Assembly: GCF_015265435.1 (NCBI RefSeq)
Contig: NZ_JABJWH010000015.1
Location: 38,779-102,778 of the forward strand
DNA length: 64,000 nucleotides
Direction of reading: 5' to 3'
Source of the DNA: Alloalcanivorax profundimaris
GTDB taxonomy: Bacteria; Pseudomonadota; Gammaproteobacteria; Pseudomonadales; Alcanivoracaceae
In this document: in pieces, positions 8,941 through 16,617 of the stretch
Layout: each line of letters begins with the position of its first letter
How positions within the stretch are numbered: the stretch's first letter is position 1
The notes under the pieces: model-generated
The model's database searches: none
Told to the model about the DNA's origin: nothing
What the model saw: only the letters and a program-made list of their open reading frames with translations
Position numbers and translations under genes: made by a program

Positions 8941-9088
8941 CCATTCGGGCCGCGTTTCGGCGTGGTCCCCCTTCCGGGAACGCCGTGAACCCGTCCATGG
9001 GGGCTCCCGTCAAACATCCTGTTTGACAGGGTCCCGGAAGGGGGACCACGCCGAAACGCTCCGAGGTAGCTTCACGGCGGGTCCCGAT
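8941..9088. repeat. Long structured palindromic repeat, copy 1
   Basis: Perfect 28-bp inverted arms lie at 8952-8979 and 9032-9059 (GCGTTTCGGCGTGG... and its complement). The apex holds a second hairpin, GTCAAACA-TCC-TGTTTGAC (9009-9027). Outside the arms are short conserved flanks shared with three other copies in this window. On the minus strand the order is flank (9088 to 9060), arm, inner hairpin, spacer, arm, flank. It occupies the junction between convergent dctM and the hydrolase ending at 9101. It has no coding capacity. Confidence 0.9.
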
Positions 9089-9100
9089 CAGGGGCTTTTG

Positions 9101-10336
9101 TTATTTCCCTTCGCTGTCCTTCCAGCGCGCCATCAGGGTGTTGGAAGGCTGGCTCTCGTCGAGCAGCTTGCGGGCGGTTTCCGCGCCGGCTACCGGCAGG
9201 CCCTCGCAGTCCAGCAGGCCGATCTGCTTGAGCACGCTGGCCTGATCCCAGTAGATGTGCTCATGGCAGAGCTTGTCGCCCCGGAAGCGAATCACGCCGA
9301 GCATGGGGATTTCCACTTTCTTGCCGGTGGGCGCCACGCCGGGCAGCATCCAGTCGATCTCGCGGTCGTGGGTAAAGCTGAGGATGAACTCGTCCACCAG
9401 TTGGGTGGCGCCCACCGTGCGCGACACCGGCACCAGGGCCATGTCGTCCGGATTGCCGTGCACGAAATGGTTGCGGTAGAAGCGGCTGAGCTGCTGGTAG
9501 CCGACGCCGCCGGTCATGGTGGGAATGTGGTTCACATAGGGCTCGGCCACCATGGTCGCCATGGTGGCGTCCACGTCCCGGGTGGCGAATTCATGCAGGC
9601 AGTGCTCGTCCCACAGGGCCGACAGGTCGAAGTCCGGGCCGATCTCCCGTTTCAGCGCCGCCATGGTGCGCTCGTGGGCCATGTCGGCGCCGGGCTTGTG
9701 GAAATGGTCGCCGCCGGGGCGCGCGAAGGCGTGGTCCACGCCCGGGTAGACGAAGGTCTCCAGCTTGCTCACCGAGCCGCCCAGGGCGGTGACGATGTGG
9801 TTGCGGGTGGCCTCGTCGCAGAAATCATCCAGTTCGGCGAAGTGCAGCACCAGCCGCCCTTTGATGTGGGCGGCCTCGTCCAGATGCTGCTCGATGCCCA
9901 CGCCGTAGTAGCCCACGGACACCGCCACCCGGGTGCGCGCGGCGGTCAGGTAGGCGAGCTTGCCGCCCAGGCAGAAGCCGACGAAGCCCAGGTCCCCGCC
10001 GGTGACCTCCGGGCGCGCCGCCAGGGTTTCCAGGGTGGCGTCGATGTCGTCGATGGCCAGGTCGATGTCCACGGTCTGGAACAGCTCGAAGGCACGCTGG
10101 AAATCCGCTTCGCCGTAGCCCAGTTCGATGCCCGGCTCGATGCGCCAGAACAGGTCCGGCACCAGGACCACATAGCCCTCTTCCGCGTAGCGATCGGCCA
10201 CCTCGCGCATGGTGGCGTTGACGCCGAAGATCTCCTGGCCGACCACCAGGCCCGGGCCCTTGCCCGCCGGTGGCAGCGCCAGATACGCCCGGAATCGGCC
10301 ACCGTCCTTCGCGGTGACGTCGATGAACTCTCCCAT
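9101..10336 (-). CDS. Dienelactone hydrolase fused to an NTF2/SnoaL-like domain, 411 aa
   Basis: Residues 1-235 form an alpha/beta-hydrolase of the dienelactone hydrolase family: Glu36 (VGQEIFG), nucleophile Cys122 (GFCLGG), acid Asp170 or 171, and His202 (GVDHAFARPGGD). Such enzymes open enol-lactones made in aromatic-compound degradation, but many members have other substrates. Residues about 245-411 look like a SnoaL/NTF2-like cone domain (HEFATRDVDATMATM, with HEHIYWDQASVL near the end), found in polyketide cyclases and ester-handling proteins. ATG 10336 lies on the same strand as the AlkK-like ligase, 271 bp downstream of it. The fusion suggests the two domains act on linked substrates; the actual reaction is unknown. 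Confidence 0.85.
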   Translation of the reverse strand: MGEFIDVTAKDGGRFRAYLALPPAGKGPGLVVGQEIFGVNATMREVADRYAEEGYVVLVPDLFWRIEPGIELGYGEADFQRAFELFQTVDIDLAIDDIDATLETLAARPEVTGGDLGFVGFCLGGKLAYLTAARTRVAVSVGYYGVGIEQHLDEAAHIKGRLVLHFAELDDFCDEATRNHIVTALGGSVSKLETFVYPGVDHAFARPGGDHFHKPGADMAHERTMAALKREIGPDFDLSALWDEHCLHEFATRDVDATMATMVAEPYVNHIPTMTGGVGYQQLSRFYRNHFVHGNPDDMALVPVSRTVGATQLVDEFILSFTHDREIDWMLPGVAPTGKKVEIPMLGVIRFRGDKLCHEHIYWDQASVLKQIGLLDCEGLPVAGAETARKLLDESQPSNTLMARWKDSEGK

Positions 10337-10505
10337 GGTGTTTCCTTATTGTCCGCGGAAAGCGAAAAGCCTAGCAGCGCTTCAGGAAGCTGTCGAAAGG
10401 GGAGGGGGGAACCCGGATTCAGGATTCAGGATGCAGGCGGCGCACGGTGGCCCCCTTCATCCGCGATCGTGTCTCCATGCCGCCGTGGTCCTGTCGCAGG
10501 CTCGA

Positions 10506-10580
10506 ATCGCGGCTGAACCGGTACGCCGCCCGGCCGCTCCTACGGGGGCGGGAATTTGTAGGAGCGACTTCAGTCGCGAT
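10506..10580. repeat. REP pair (BIME-like)
   Basis: Two short palindromic units face each other: ATCGCGGCTGAA...CCGGCCGCTCCTAC (10506-10543) and GTAGGAGCGACTTCAGTCGCGAT (10558-10580). They belong to the GTAGGAGCG-headed REP family seen throughout the window. This pair sits between the hydrolase and AlkK-like genes. The rest of 10337-10605 shows only a short GGATTCA tandem near 10420. Confidence 0.85.
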
Positions 10581-10607
10581 CAGGCGTCGCGATCAGGCGT
10601 GCCAGGT

Positions 10608-12227
10608 TCAATCGAGGAGGTGGTTCTCGTACTCGTCGCGCAGTTTGGTCTTGAGCACCTTGCCGGTGGCGTTGCGCGGCAACTCGTCCACGAACACCAC
10701 GGCGTCCGGCACCTGCCAGGACGCCACCTTGCCCTCGAAGCCGGCCAGCACGTCCTGCTCGGACGGATCCTGGCCCTCGGCTTTCACCGCGATCAGCAGC
10801 GGGCGCTCGTCCCATTTGGCGTGCTTGGCGGCGATCACCGCCGCGTCCGTCACCTGCTCCATGCCCATGGCGATGTTCTCCAGCTCCACGGAGCTGATCC
10901 ACTCGCCGCCGGACTTGATCACGTCCTTGGAGCGGTCCTTGATGGTGAGGATGCCGTTCGGGTCCAGGGTGGCGATGTCGCCGGTGGGGAACCAGCCCTG
11001 CTTGTGCGGCGCCGGCGTGTCCACGTTGAAGTAGCCGCTGATCACCCAGTGGCCCTTGGCGTACAGGTCGCCCTGGGTGTCGCCGTCCATGGGGCGCTCG
11101 TTGCCCTCTTCGTCGCCCACCATCAGGTCCACGCCGAACGGCGGCCGCCCTTGCTTGGCGCGGATCGCCGCCTGTTCTTCCGGAGACAGCGCCATGTGCT
11201 TGTGCAGCAGGGTGCTCACCGAGCCCACCGGGCTCATCTCGGTCATGCCCCAGGCGTGCAGGGTGTCCACGCCGTAGTCGTCGCGGAAGGTGGTGATCAT
11301 GGAGGGCGGGCAGGCGGAGCCGCCGATCACCGTGCGGGTCAGGCTGGGCACCTTCTCGCCGGCCTTCTTGAGCGCGCCGATCAGGCCCTGCCACAGGGTC
11401 GGCACGCCGGCGGCGCAGGTCACTTCCTCGCTGTTGATCAGGTTCTTGAGGCTGTCGCCGTCCAGGCCCGGGCCGGGCAGCACCACCTTGGCGCCCACCA
11501 TGGCCGCCGCGTACGGAATCCCCCAGGCGTTCACATGGAACATGGGCACCACCGGCAGCAGGCAGTCCCGGGCGGTCAGCGCCAGGCTGTCCGGCAGGGC
11601 CACGGCCATGGAATGCAGCACCGTGGAGCGATGGGAATAGAGCGCGCCCTTGGGGTTGCCGGTGGTGCCGGAGGTGTAACACAGGCTGGAGGCGGTGTTC
11701 TCGTCGAACTCCGGCCATTCGAAGCCGTCGTCGCCCTGGGCGATCAGGTCCTCGTAGAACTTCAGGCCGGGCACCTTGGCGGCGGCCTCGTCGTCCTTTT
11801 CGCCGAGCAGATAGACATGCTCCAGCTTGGGCAGCTTGTCCCGCAGGGCCTCGATCAGCGGCAGGAAGGTCTTGTCGATGAACAGGACCTTGTCCTCGGC
11901 GTGGTTGAAAATGTAGACCAATTGTTCCGGGAACAGGCGCGGGTTGATGGTGTGGCAGACCAGGCCGGCGCCGGACACGCCGAAGTAGATTTCCAGATGG
12001 CGGTGGTTGTTCCAGGCCAGGGTGGCCACCCGGTCGCTGCGTTCCAGGCCCAGACCCAGCAGGGCGGAACCCAGGCGGCGGGCGCGCTGTTCCACCTCTC
12101 CCCAGTTGGTGCGGTGCAGGCCGCCGCCGGTTTCCACGGAAACGATTTCTCCATCGGCGTGGTAACGGGCGGCGTGGCGGATCTGGCTGCTGATCAGCAG
12201 CGGCTGGTTCATCATCTGGCCTAGCAT
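10608..12227 (-). CDS. alkK: Medium/long-chain fatty acyl-CoA ligase, AlkK-like, 539 aa
   Basis: This ANL-superfamily adenylate-forming enzyme activates fatty acids to acyl-CoA with ATP. It resembles AlkK of the Pseudomonas alkane pathway along its length, starting MLGQMMNQPLLI. Motifs include the P-loop CYTSGTTGNPKGALYSHRS, the substrate-pocket stretch PVVPMFHVNAWG, HAWGMTEMSP, GWFPTGDIATLD and the C-terminal lysine region LPRNATGKVLK. Start ATG 12227 has GGGAGAG upstream; upstream in-frame codons would add a non-homologous tail. In alkane users it would feed chain-end acids into beta-oxidation. A PsrA-like box lies about 120 bases upstream. Substrate chain length is inferred from the family only. 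Confidence 0.92.
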   Translation of the reverse strand: MLGQMMNQPLLISSQIRHAARYHADGEIVSVETGGGLHRTNWGEVEQRARRLGSALLGLGLERSDRVATLAWNNHRHLEIYFGVSGAGLVCHTINPRLFPEQLVYIFNHAEDKVLFIDKTFLPLIEALRDKLPKLEHVYLLGEKDDEAAAKVPGLKFYEDLIAQGDDGFEWPEFDENTASSLCYTSGTTGNPKGALYSHRSTVLHSMAVALPDSLALTARDCLLPVVPMFHVNAWGIPYAAAMVGAKVVLPGPGLDGDSLKNLINSEEVTCAAGVPTLWQGLIGALKKAGEKVPSLTRTVIGGSACPPSMITTFRDDYGVDTLHAWGMTEMSPVGSVSTLLHKHMALSPEEQAAIRAKQGRPPFGVDLMVGDEEGNERPMDGDTQGDLYAKGHWVISGYFNVDTPAPHKQGWFPTGDIATLDPNGILTIKDRSKDVIKSGGEWISSVELENIAMGMEQVTDAAVIAAKHAKWDERPLLIAVKAEGQDPSEQDVLAGFEGKVASWQVPDAVVFVDELPRNATGKVLKTKLRDEYENHLLD

Positions 12228-12347
12228 ATGTGCTCTCCCAGTGCTTGGCGTTGTTGTTGTGAGACTTTCGAGATTTGCCGTATCCGAGGGAGCTGTCAAA
12301 TCCCGATTGACCAGGGTGCGGTCGCGCCGGTCGTGTCCGTGTGAAAG

Positions 12348-12359
12348 GAAACGGGTTTG
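12348..12359. promoter_or_regulatory. PsrA-like operator
   Basis: GAAACGGGTTTG fits the pattern G/C-AAAC-N2-4-GTTT-G/C described for PsrA, the TetR-type repressor that senses long-chain fatty acids in pseudomonads. It lies between the AlkK-like ligase and rdgC, about 120 bases before the ligase start. A single short match can occur by chance. Confidence 0.35.
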
Positions 12360-12465
12360 CCACCCGAAACTGAATAAGCCGGCTTGACCCTCCGGGCCTT
12401 GAGCGGACCGGATGCCTGGGCTAATGTGGCCGCCCTTTCGCCAAGCCGCTTTTCGGAACCCCGCT

Positions 12466-13380
12466 ATGTGGATCAAGAACCTCACCGTTTTCCTGGGCAG
12501 CGAGACTTTCGACTGGTCCGCCGCCGAACTGGAGGAGCGCCTGGACGCGCACCGCTGCCCGCCCTGTGGCCGCCAGAGCCCGAGCAGCGAGGGCTTCGTG
12601 CCGCCGCTGAAGAACGAGGACCGCATGGTGGTGGCCGCCGGCAGCTATTTCTACGTGGTGCACCAGGAAATCACCCGGCTGCTGCCCGGCCCGGTGGTCA
12701 AGGAAGAGCTGGACGCCCGGGTGGAGGAAATCCGCGACCGCGAGGGCCGGCCGGTAGGCCGCAAGGAGCGCTCCGAGCTGAAGGATCAGATCACCTTCGA
12801 GCTGCTGCCCCAAGCCTTCACCCGCTCCCGGCGCACCGGCGTGCTGATCGACCCCCAGCGCCGCCGGGTGATGGTGGACTGCGGTTCGGAAAGCCGCTCC
12901 GAACAGGTGGTGTCGGCCCTGCGCAAGGCCCTGGATTCCCTGCCGGTGACCCGCCCCACGGCACCCTCGGCCACCACCGCCGCCTTCGCCGGCTGGCTGC
13001 GCGACCCGCGCGGGCTGCCCGACGGCTTCACCCTGGGCGACCGCTGTGAATTCAAGAACGGCGATGGCGCCAGCGTGCGTATCACCGCCCTGGACCTGGG
13101 CCGCGACGAGATCCTCGCCCACCTGGAGGAGCTGGCGGCGGTGAAGGTCAACCTGGCCTGGAAGGACGAGATCGAATTCGACCTGCAGCAGGATTTCGCC
13201 ATCAAGCGCCTCAAGCCCCTGGACCTGATCCAGGAAAACCTGGACGGCATCAACGCCGAAGACGCCCTGGACGAAATGATGGCGCGCCTGGAGCTCCAGG
13301 GCGGCACCCTGCGCGCGGTACTGGATGCGCTCTACAACTACTTCGAGGTCAAGGCCGAGAGCGGTCCTGGCGCCGACTGA
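12466..13380 (+). CDS. rdgC: Recombination-associated protein RdgC, 304 aa
   Basis: RdgC is a ring-shaped dimer that binds double-stranded DNA and limits RecA activity in the nucleoid. The protein begins MWIKNLTVFLG and contains the characteristic LLPQAFTRSRRTGVLID, the FAGWLRDP region and a C-terminal Asp/Leu-rich part (NAEDALDEMMARLELQGG). The length matches the family. ATG 12466 was chosen because MWIKNL is the universal start; an in-frame ATG 54 bases upstream adds a non-conserved tail. It is divergent from the AlkK-like ligase and followed by a REP pair. Confidence 0.95.
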   Translation: MWIKNLTVFLGSETFDWSAAELEERLDAHRCPPCGRQSPSSEGFVPPLKNEDRMVVAAGSYFYVVHQEITRLLPGPVVKEELDARVEEIRDREGRPVGRKERSELKDQITFELLPQAFTRSRRTGVLIDPQRRRVMVDCGSESRSEQVVSALRKALDSLPVTRPTAPSATTAAFAGWLRDPRGLPDGFTLGDRCEFKNGDGASVRITALDLGRDEILAHLEELAAVKVNLAWKDEIEFDLQQDFAIKRLKPLDLIQENLDGINAEDALDEMMARLELQGGTLRAVLDALYNYFEVKAESGPGAD

Positions 13381-13385
13381 AGCGG

Positions 13386-13460
13386 ATCGCGACTGAAGTC
13401 GCTCCTGCGGCGGCAGTAAGTTGTAGGAGCGGCCGGGCGGCGTTCCGCTTCAGTCGCGAT
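13386..13460. repeat. REP pair between rdgC and the SnoaL-like gene
   Basis: An inverted pair: ATCGCGACTGAAGTCGCTCCTGC followed after about 14 bases by GTAGGAGCGGCC...TTCCGCTTCAGTCGCGAT. The second unit is the long form, with a GGGCGGCGTTCCG insertion between head and tail. It begins five bases after the rdgC stop codon. Confidence 0.85.
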
Positions 13461-13532
13461 ACCCGGCGCCGTCATGGCTACCTGCTCCAGGGCTGGCCCC
13501 AACCCGCCAAAAACGCTACAGTCCCGTCTAAA

Positions 13533-13549
13533 TGTTTACACTGTAAACA
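13533..13549. promoter_or_regulatory. Perfect palindrome upstream of the SnoaL-like gene
   Basis: TGTTTACA-C-TGTAAACA is a perfect 8+1+8 palindrome ending 19 bases before the start codon, where a repressor would block transcription. It resembles TetR-family operators in length and symmetry. No regulator gene is adjacent. Confidence 0.5.
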
Positions 13550-13568
13550 CTGACAAGGGAGCCCCCGC

Positions 13569-13961
13569 ATGATCGAACAAACCATCCAACGCTGGCACCG
13601 CCTGGTGGAGAGCAAGGACGCCAACGAGCTGGACGAGCTGCTGGCCGACAACGTGGTATTCCACTCGCCGGTGGTGCACACCCCCCAGGAAGGCAAGGCG
13701 ATCACCAGGATGTACCTCACCGCCGCCCTGCACACCCTCAATAACGAGCACTTCCGCTACGAGCGGGAGATCCTCCAGGGTGACAACGCCATGCTGGAGT
13801 TCAGCACCAACCTGGACGGCATTCACCTCAACGGCGTGGACATCATCCACTGCGACGCGGACGGCCGCATCGACGACTTCAAGGTGATGGTGCGCCCGCT
13901 GAAAGGGGTCAACAAGATTCACGAAATGATGGGCGCCATGCTGGAGCGCCTGAAAAAATAA
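13569..13961 (+). CDS. SnoaL/NTF2-like protein, 130 aa
   Basis: This is a small cone-shaped alpha+beta-barrel protein of the SnoaL-like class. It opens with the usual helix (MIEQTIQRWHRLVESKDANELDELLADNVVFHSP) and continues with strands ending in the motif DGRIDDFKVMVRP. Members include isomerases, cyclases and many with no known reaction, so no activity is assigned. ATG 13569 has AAGGGAGC upstream. The gene stands alone between a REP pair with a perfect palindromic operator candidate and a terminator region shared with the convergent alcohol dehydrogenase gene. The palindrome suggests it is tightly regulated. Confidence 0.8.
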   Translation: MIEQTIQRWHRLVESKDANELDELLADNVVFHSPVVHTPQEGKAITRMYLTAALHTLNNEHFRYEREILQGDNAMLEFSTNLDGIHLNGVDIIHCDADGRIDDFKVMVRPLKGVNKIHEMMGAMLERLKK

Positions 13962-14004
13962 AGGGCCCGCCAAGGCGGGCCCGATACAGGATGCACCCTG
14001 TATC
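13953..14004 (-). terminator. Terminator region for the alcohol dehydrogenase operon (and SnoaL gene)
   Basis: GGGCCCGCC-AA-GGCGGGCCC (13963-13982) is followed, on the minus strand, by TTATTTTTTC, a good intrinsic terminator for the alcohol dehydrogenase operon. A second hairpin, GATACAGG...CCTGTATC (13983-14004), abuts it. The plus-strand gene ends inside the A-run and may use the same stem. Confidence 0.8.
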
Positions 14005-14019
14005 GCGGCCGACAGGCCG

Positions 14020-15147
14020 CTAGTCGAAAACAATCACCTGCCGGATCGCTTCGCCCTTGGCGAGCCGCTCGAACCCTTCGTTGATCTCGTCCAGCTTGAG
14101 CCGGTGGGTAAGCAGCTTGTCCACCGGCAGGCGGCCGGCCTGGTACAGGGCGATGTACTCGGGAATATCCAGCGCCGGCACGTGGCCGCCCAGGTAGGAG
14201 CCCAGGAAGCGCCGTTCCTCGGCGACCATCTGCACCGGGCTCACCGCCAGCCGCGTGCTGGGGTGGGGCAGGCCGGCGGTGACCGTGCTGCCGCCCTTGC
14301 CGGTGGCGGCGAAGGCGAATTCCAGGGCCGGACCGACGCCGGCGAATTCCGCGGCGATGTCGACGCCGCCGCCGCTGATGGCCTTGACCTGCTCCACCGC
14401 GTCCTCGTCGGTGGAGTTCACCACATGGGTGGCGCCCAGGGATTTCGCCATGTCCAGTTTGTCCTGGGCGATGTCGGCGGCGATCACCTGGCGGGCGCCG
14501 CCGGCCACCGCGCCCAGCACCGCGGACAGTCCCACGCCGCCCAGGCCCACCACCAGCACCGACTGGCCGGCGCGCAGACCGGCGGTGTGCACCACCGCGC
14601 CCACGCCGGTGAGCACCGCGCAGCCGAACACGGCGGCGATGTCGAACGGCAGATCCTTGGGAATCCTGACCGCCGAGCGGCGTGAGGTCACCGCGTGCTC
14701 GGCGAAGCCGGATACGCCCAGATGGTGGTTCACGGTGGTGTCGCCCTGGTGCAGCCGGTGGCCGCCGCCCAGCAGCACGCCTTCGTTGTTGGCCACCGCG
14801 CCCGGGGCGCACAGGGCGGCGCGGCCGCCCAGGCAGTAATCGCAGGTGCCGCAGCTGGGCACGAACGAGAACACCACGTGGTCGCCCACCTCCAGGTCGG
14901 TGACGCCGGGGCCTACTTCCAGCACCTCGCCGGCGGCTTCGTGGCCCAGGGCCATGGGCAGCGGCCGGGGCCGGTTGCCGTCGATCACCGACAGGTCCGA
15001 GTGGCACAGGCCGGCGGCGCGCACCCGCACCAGAATTTCGCCGTGCTCCGGAGCGTCCAGCTCCACCTCTTCGATCTTCAGCGGTTGGGAGGTGCCATAG
15101 GGGCGCTCGGCGCCCATTTCCCGAAGTACTGCCGCGCGGGTTTTCAT
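14020..15147 (-). CDS. Zinc-dependent alcohol dehydrogenase (MDR superfamily), 375 aa
   Basis: This NAD(P)-dependent medium-chain dehydrogenase oxidises an alcohol or reduces the aldehyde. Catalytic zinc ligands are Cys48 and His69-Glu70 (GLCHSD, ALGHEAAG). The structural zinc lobe has Cys99, 102, 105 and 113. The Rossmann motif is VLVVGLGGVGL. The length and layout resemble the class III-like/long-chain alcohol dehydrogenases. Its ATG overlaps the TGA of the upstream permease gene (ATGA), so the two are translated together: import or export of a compound followed by its oxidation or reduction is a reasonable inference. The true alcohol is unknown. Confidence 0.9.
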   Translation of the reverse strand: MKTRAAVLREMGAERPYGTSQPLKIEEVELDAPEHGEILVRVRAAGLCHSDLSVIDGNRPRPLPMALGHEAAGEVLEVGPGVTDLEVGDHVVFSFVPSCGTCDYCLGGRAALCAPGAVANNEGVLLGGGHRLHQGDTTVNHHLGVSGFAEHAVTSRRSAVRIPKDLPFDIAAVFGCAVLTGVGAVVHTAGLRAGQSVLVVGLGGVGLSAVLGAVAGGARQVIAADIAQDKLDMAKSLGATHVVNSTDEDAVEQVKAISGGGVDIAAEFAGVGPALEFAFAATGKGGSTVTAGLPHPSTRLAVSPVQMVAEERRFLGSYLGGHVPALDIPEYIALYQAGRLPVDKLLTHRLKLDEINEGFERLAKGEAIRQVIVFD

Positions 15148-16535
15148 GGGGTGTCCTCTTGGTTGTTCCGGGGTTCAAGGTCCTTGGTAAAGGTCTGGTC
15201 GTTCTCGCCGCTGAAGAAGCGGCGGCCATAGATCAGGAAGCATAGCGCCACGCCCACGGCGAACGCCCAGGTGGCGCCCTGGGTGGCCAGCACCGCGGCG
15301 GTGACGCCGGCGATGCCCAGGTCACGCTGGCTGCGTGCTTCGAGAATGCCAATGCGCACGCTCACATAGCCCTGGATCAGCAGGGTCAGGGCCAGCGCCA
15401 CGCCGAGAATCGGCTCCACCAGGCTGACGATGGGCATCAGAATCAGCCCGGTGTTGGTGCCCCAGCGGAACGAGCCGGCGCCGCCGAAGATGGAATCCAT
15501 CGCCTTGCGGCCTTCCTTGAAGCGCTCCACGATCACCACGTGCATGGCCGCCCACAGCGGACCGCACATGGCCACGTCCGGGCCGATGATGCTCATGGTG
15601 GCGTTGCGGCCGCCGAAAATCATGTGTGCCCGGTCCGGGTCGTAGTCGATCTTCTCGTCGCGGCGCGCCTCGTCCGCCTCGGTAAGCAGCGCCTTACCCT
15701 GAAGCACGTCGCCGAACAGCACGATGTAGGCGGCCAGCATGGTGGGCACCGCCTGCAGGAACATTTCCGGCGACGGCAGGCCCAGCCCAAACACCGTGTA
15801 CTCATTCCACAGGGTCATGAAATCCGGTGAGGTAAAACCCCATTCGATGGTGGGCCAGGGGGCCTCGGCGAACAGCGGCGCGATAATGATGGCCAGGGCG
15901 ATGATCGGGAAAATGCCGAGCTTGCCCAGCAGGCCCCAGAAGCGATTGCGGCTTTTCAGCCAGGCGAAGTGGCGGGAAAAAATCAGATAGAAGGCGATGC
16001 CGATGGCGATGGAAATGGTCCAGGGGAAGCTTTCGAAGCGGCCGCCCACCTCGAACACCGAAATCACCGCCGCGATGCCGGCGCCCATGATGATGCCCGC
16101 CTTGATCGCCGGGGGCACCAGGCCCACCACCTTGCGCGACAGGCCGGTAATGCCCAGGCCGATACAGAACAGGCCCAGCAGTAACTGGAAGGCAATCAGC
16201 GCGTGCACCCGCTCCGGGCCCTCCGGGAAGGTCTGGCAGTAGGCGATAAGCAGCGGAATCGCCGGCGTGATCCAGCCCGGCACCACCGGGTCGCCCAGCA
16301 GATGGTGGGCCAGGTAGAGCAGGCCGTTGAGCAGCACCACCGCCAGCGCCGCTTCGAAAGGCATGCCAAGCAGCTCGGTCATCAGCGGAATCGCGGCCAG
16401 GTCCACCGCGCACATCAGCAGCCCCTGGAAGTAATCGGGCCACTCGAATCGGTAATGCAGGAACGGCAGACGGACCTTGAACGGACCCAAGGGCCAGTAG
16501 CGGGTCTCGCCGTCCGCGCGGCGGTAATCGGTCAT
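15144..16535 (-). CDS. Multi-pass membrane permease, possibly SLC23/NCS2-like, 463 aa
   Basis: This hydrophobic protein has about 11-12 membrane segments and a cytoplasmic loop DEARRDEKIDYDPDRAHMIFGGRNATMS near the middle. That stretch and the preceding AYIVLFGDVLQGKALL recall the nucleobase/ascorbate transporter (SLC23) fold, but I cannot confirm the family and no substrate motif is clear. It is the first gene of a two-gene operon with the zinc alcohol dehydrogenase (4-base overlap). Directly upstream lies an AT-rich inverted repeat that looks like a regulator site. The start ATG 16535 gives MTDYRRADGETRYWPLGPFKVRLPF, a soluble N-terminal tail of about 30 residues. Confidence 0.8.
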   Translation of the reverse strand: MTDYRRADGETRYWPLGPFKVRLPFLHYRFEWPDYFQGLLMCAVDLAAIPLMTELLGMPFEAALAVVLLNGLLYLAHHLLGDPVVPGWITPAIPLLIAYCQTFPEGPERVHALIAFQLLLGLFCIGLGITGLSRKVVGLVPPAIKAGIIMGAGIAAVISVFEVGGRFESFPWTISIAIGIAFYLIFSRHFAWLKSRNRFWGLLGKLGIFPIIALAIIIAPLFAEAPWPTIEWGFTSPDFMTLWNEYTVFGLGLPSPEMFLQAVPTMLAAYIVLFGDVLQGKALLTEADEARRDEKIDYDPDRAHMIFGGRNATMSIIGPDVAMCGPLWAAMHVVIVERFKEGRKAMDSIFGGAGSFRWGTNTGLILMPIVSLVEPILGVALALTLLIQGYVSVRIGILEARSQRDLGIAGVTAAVLATQGATWAFAVGVALCFLIYGRRFFSGENDQTFTKDLEPRNNQEDTP

Positions 16536-16556
16536 GATGGCTACCCGAGCTGAAAT

Positions 16557-16581
16557 AGTATTTTGAAATTATGGAAATACT
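16557..16581. promoter_or_regulatory. AT-rich inverted repeat before the permease-dehydrogenase operon
   Basis: AGTATTT (16557-16563) and AAATACT (16575-16581) are perfect 7-bp inverted arms around an 11-base AT-rich centre. The site lies 22-46 bases upstream of the permease start codon, overlapping the likely promoter, and stands out in a very GC-rich region. It is a probable operator; the regulator is unknown. Confidence 0.5.
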
Positions 16582-16617
16582 GTAGAGGTCCGGTACACCG
16601 GGTCAACCGTTGCCGCC

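Noticed and set aside
8941..9088. Palindromes read as integron attC sites or insertion-sequence ends
   Set aside because: No integrase or transposase is nearby, no RYYYAAC-type core was seen, and no target-site duplications could be fixed.
10415..10440. Short GGATTCA tandem
   Set aside because: It has only two and a half units; too short to separate from chance.
7883..10516. An 877-codon plus-strand frame running through dctM, palindrome copy 1 and the hydrolase gene
   Set aside because: It crosses two recognised genes in the wrong frame and strand; the translation has no domain.
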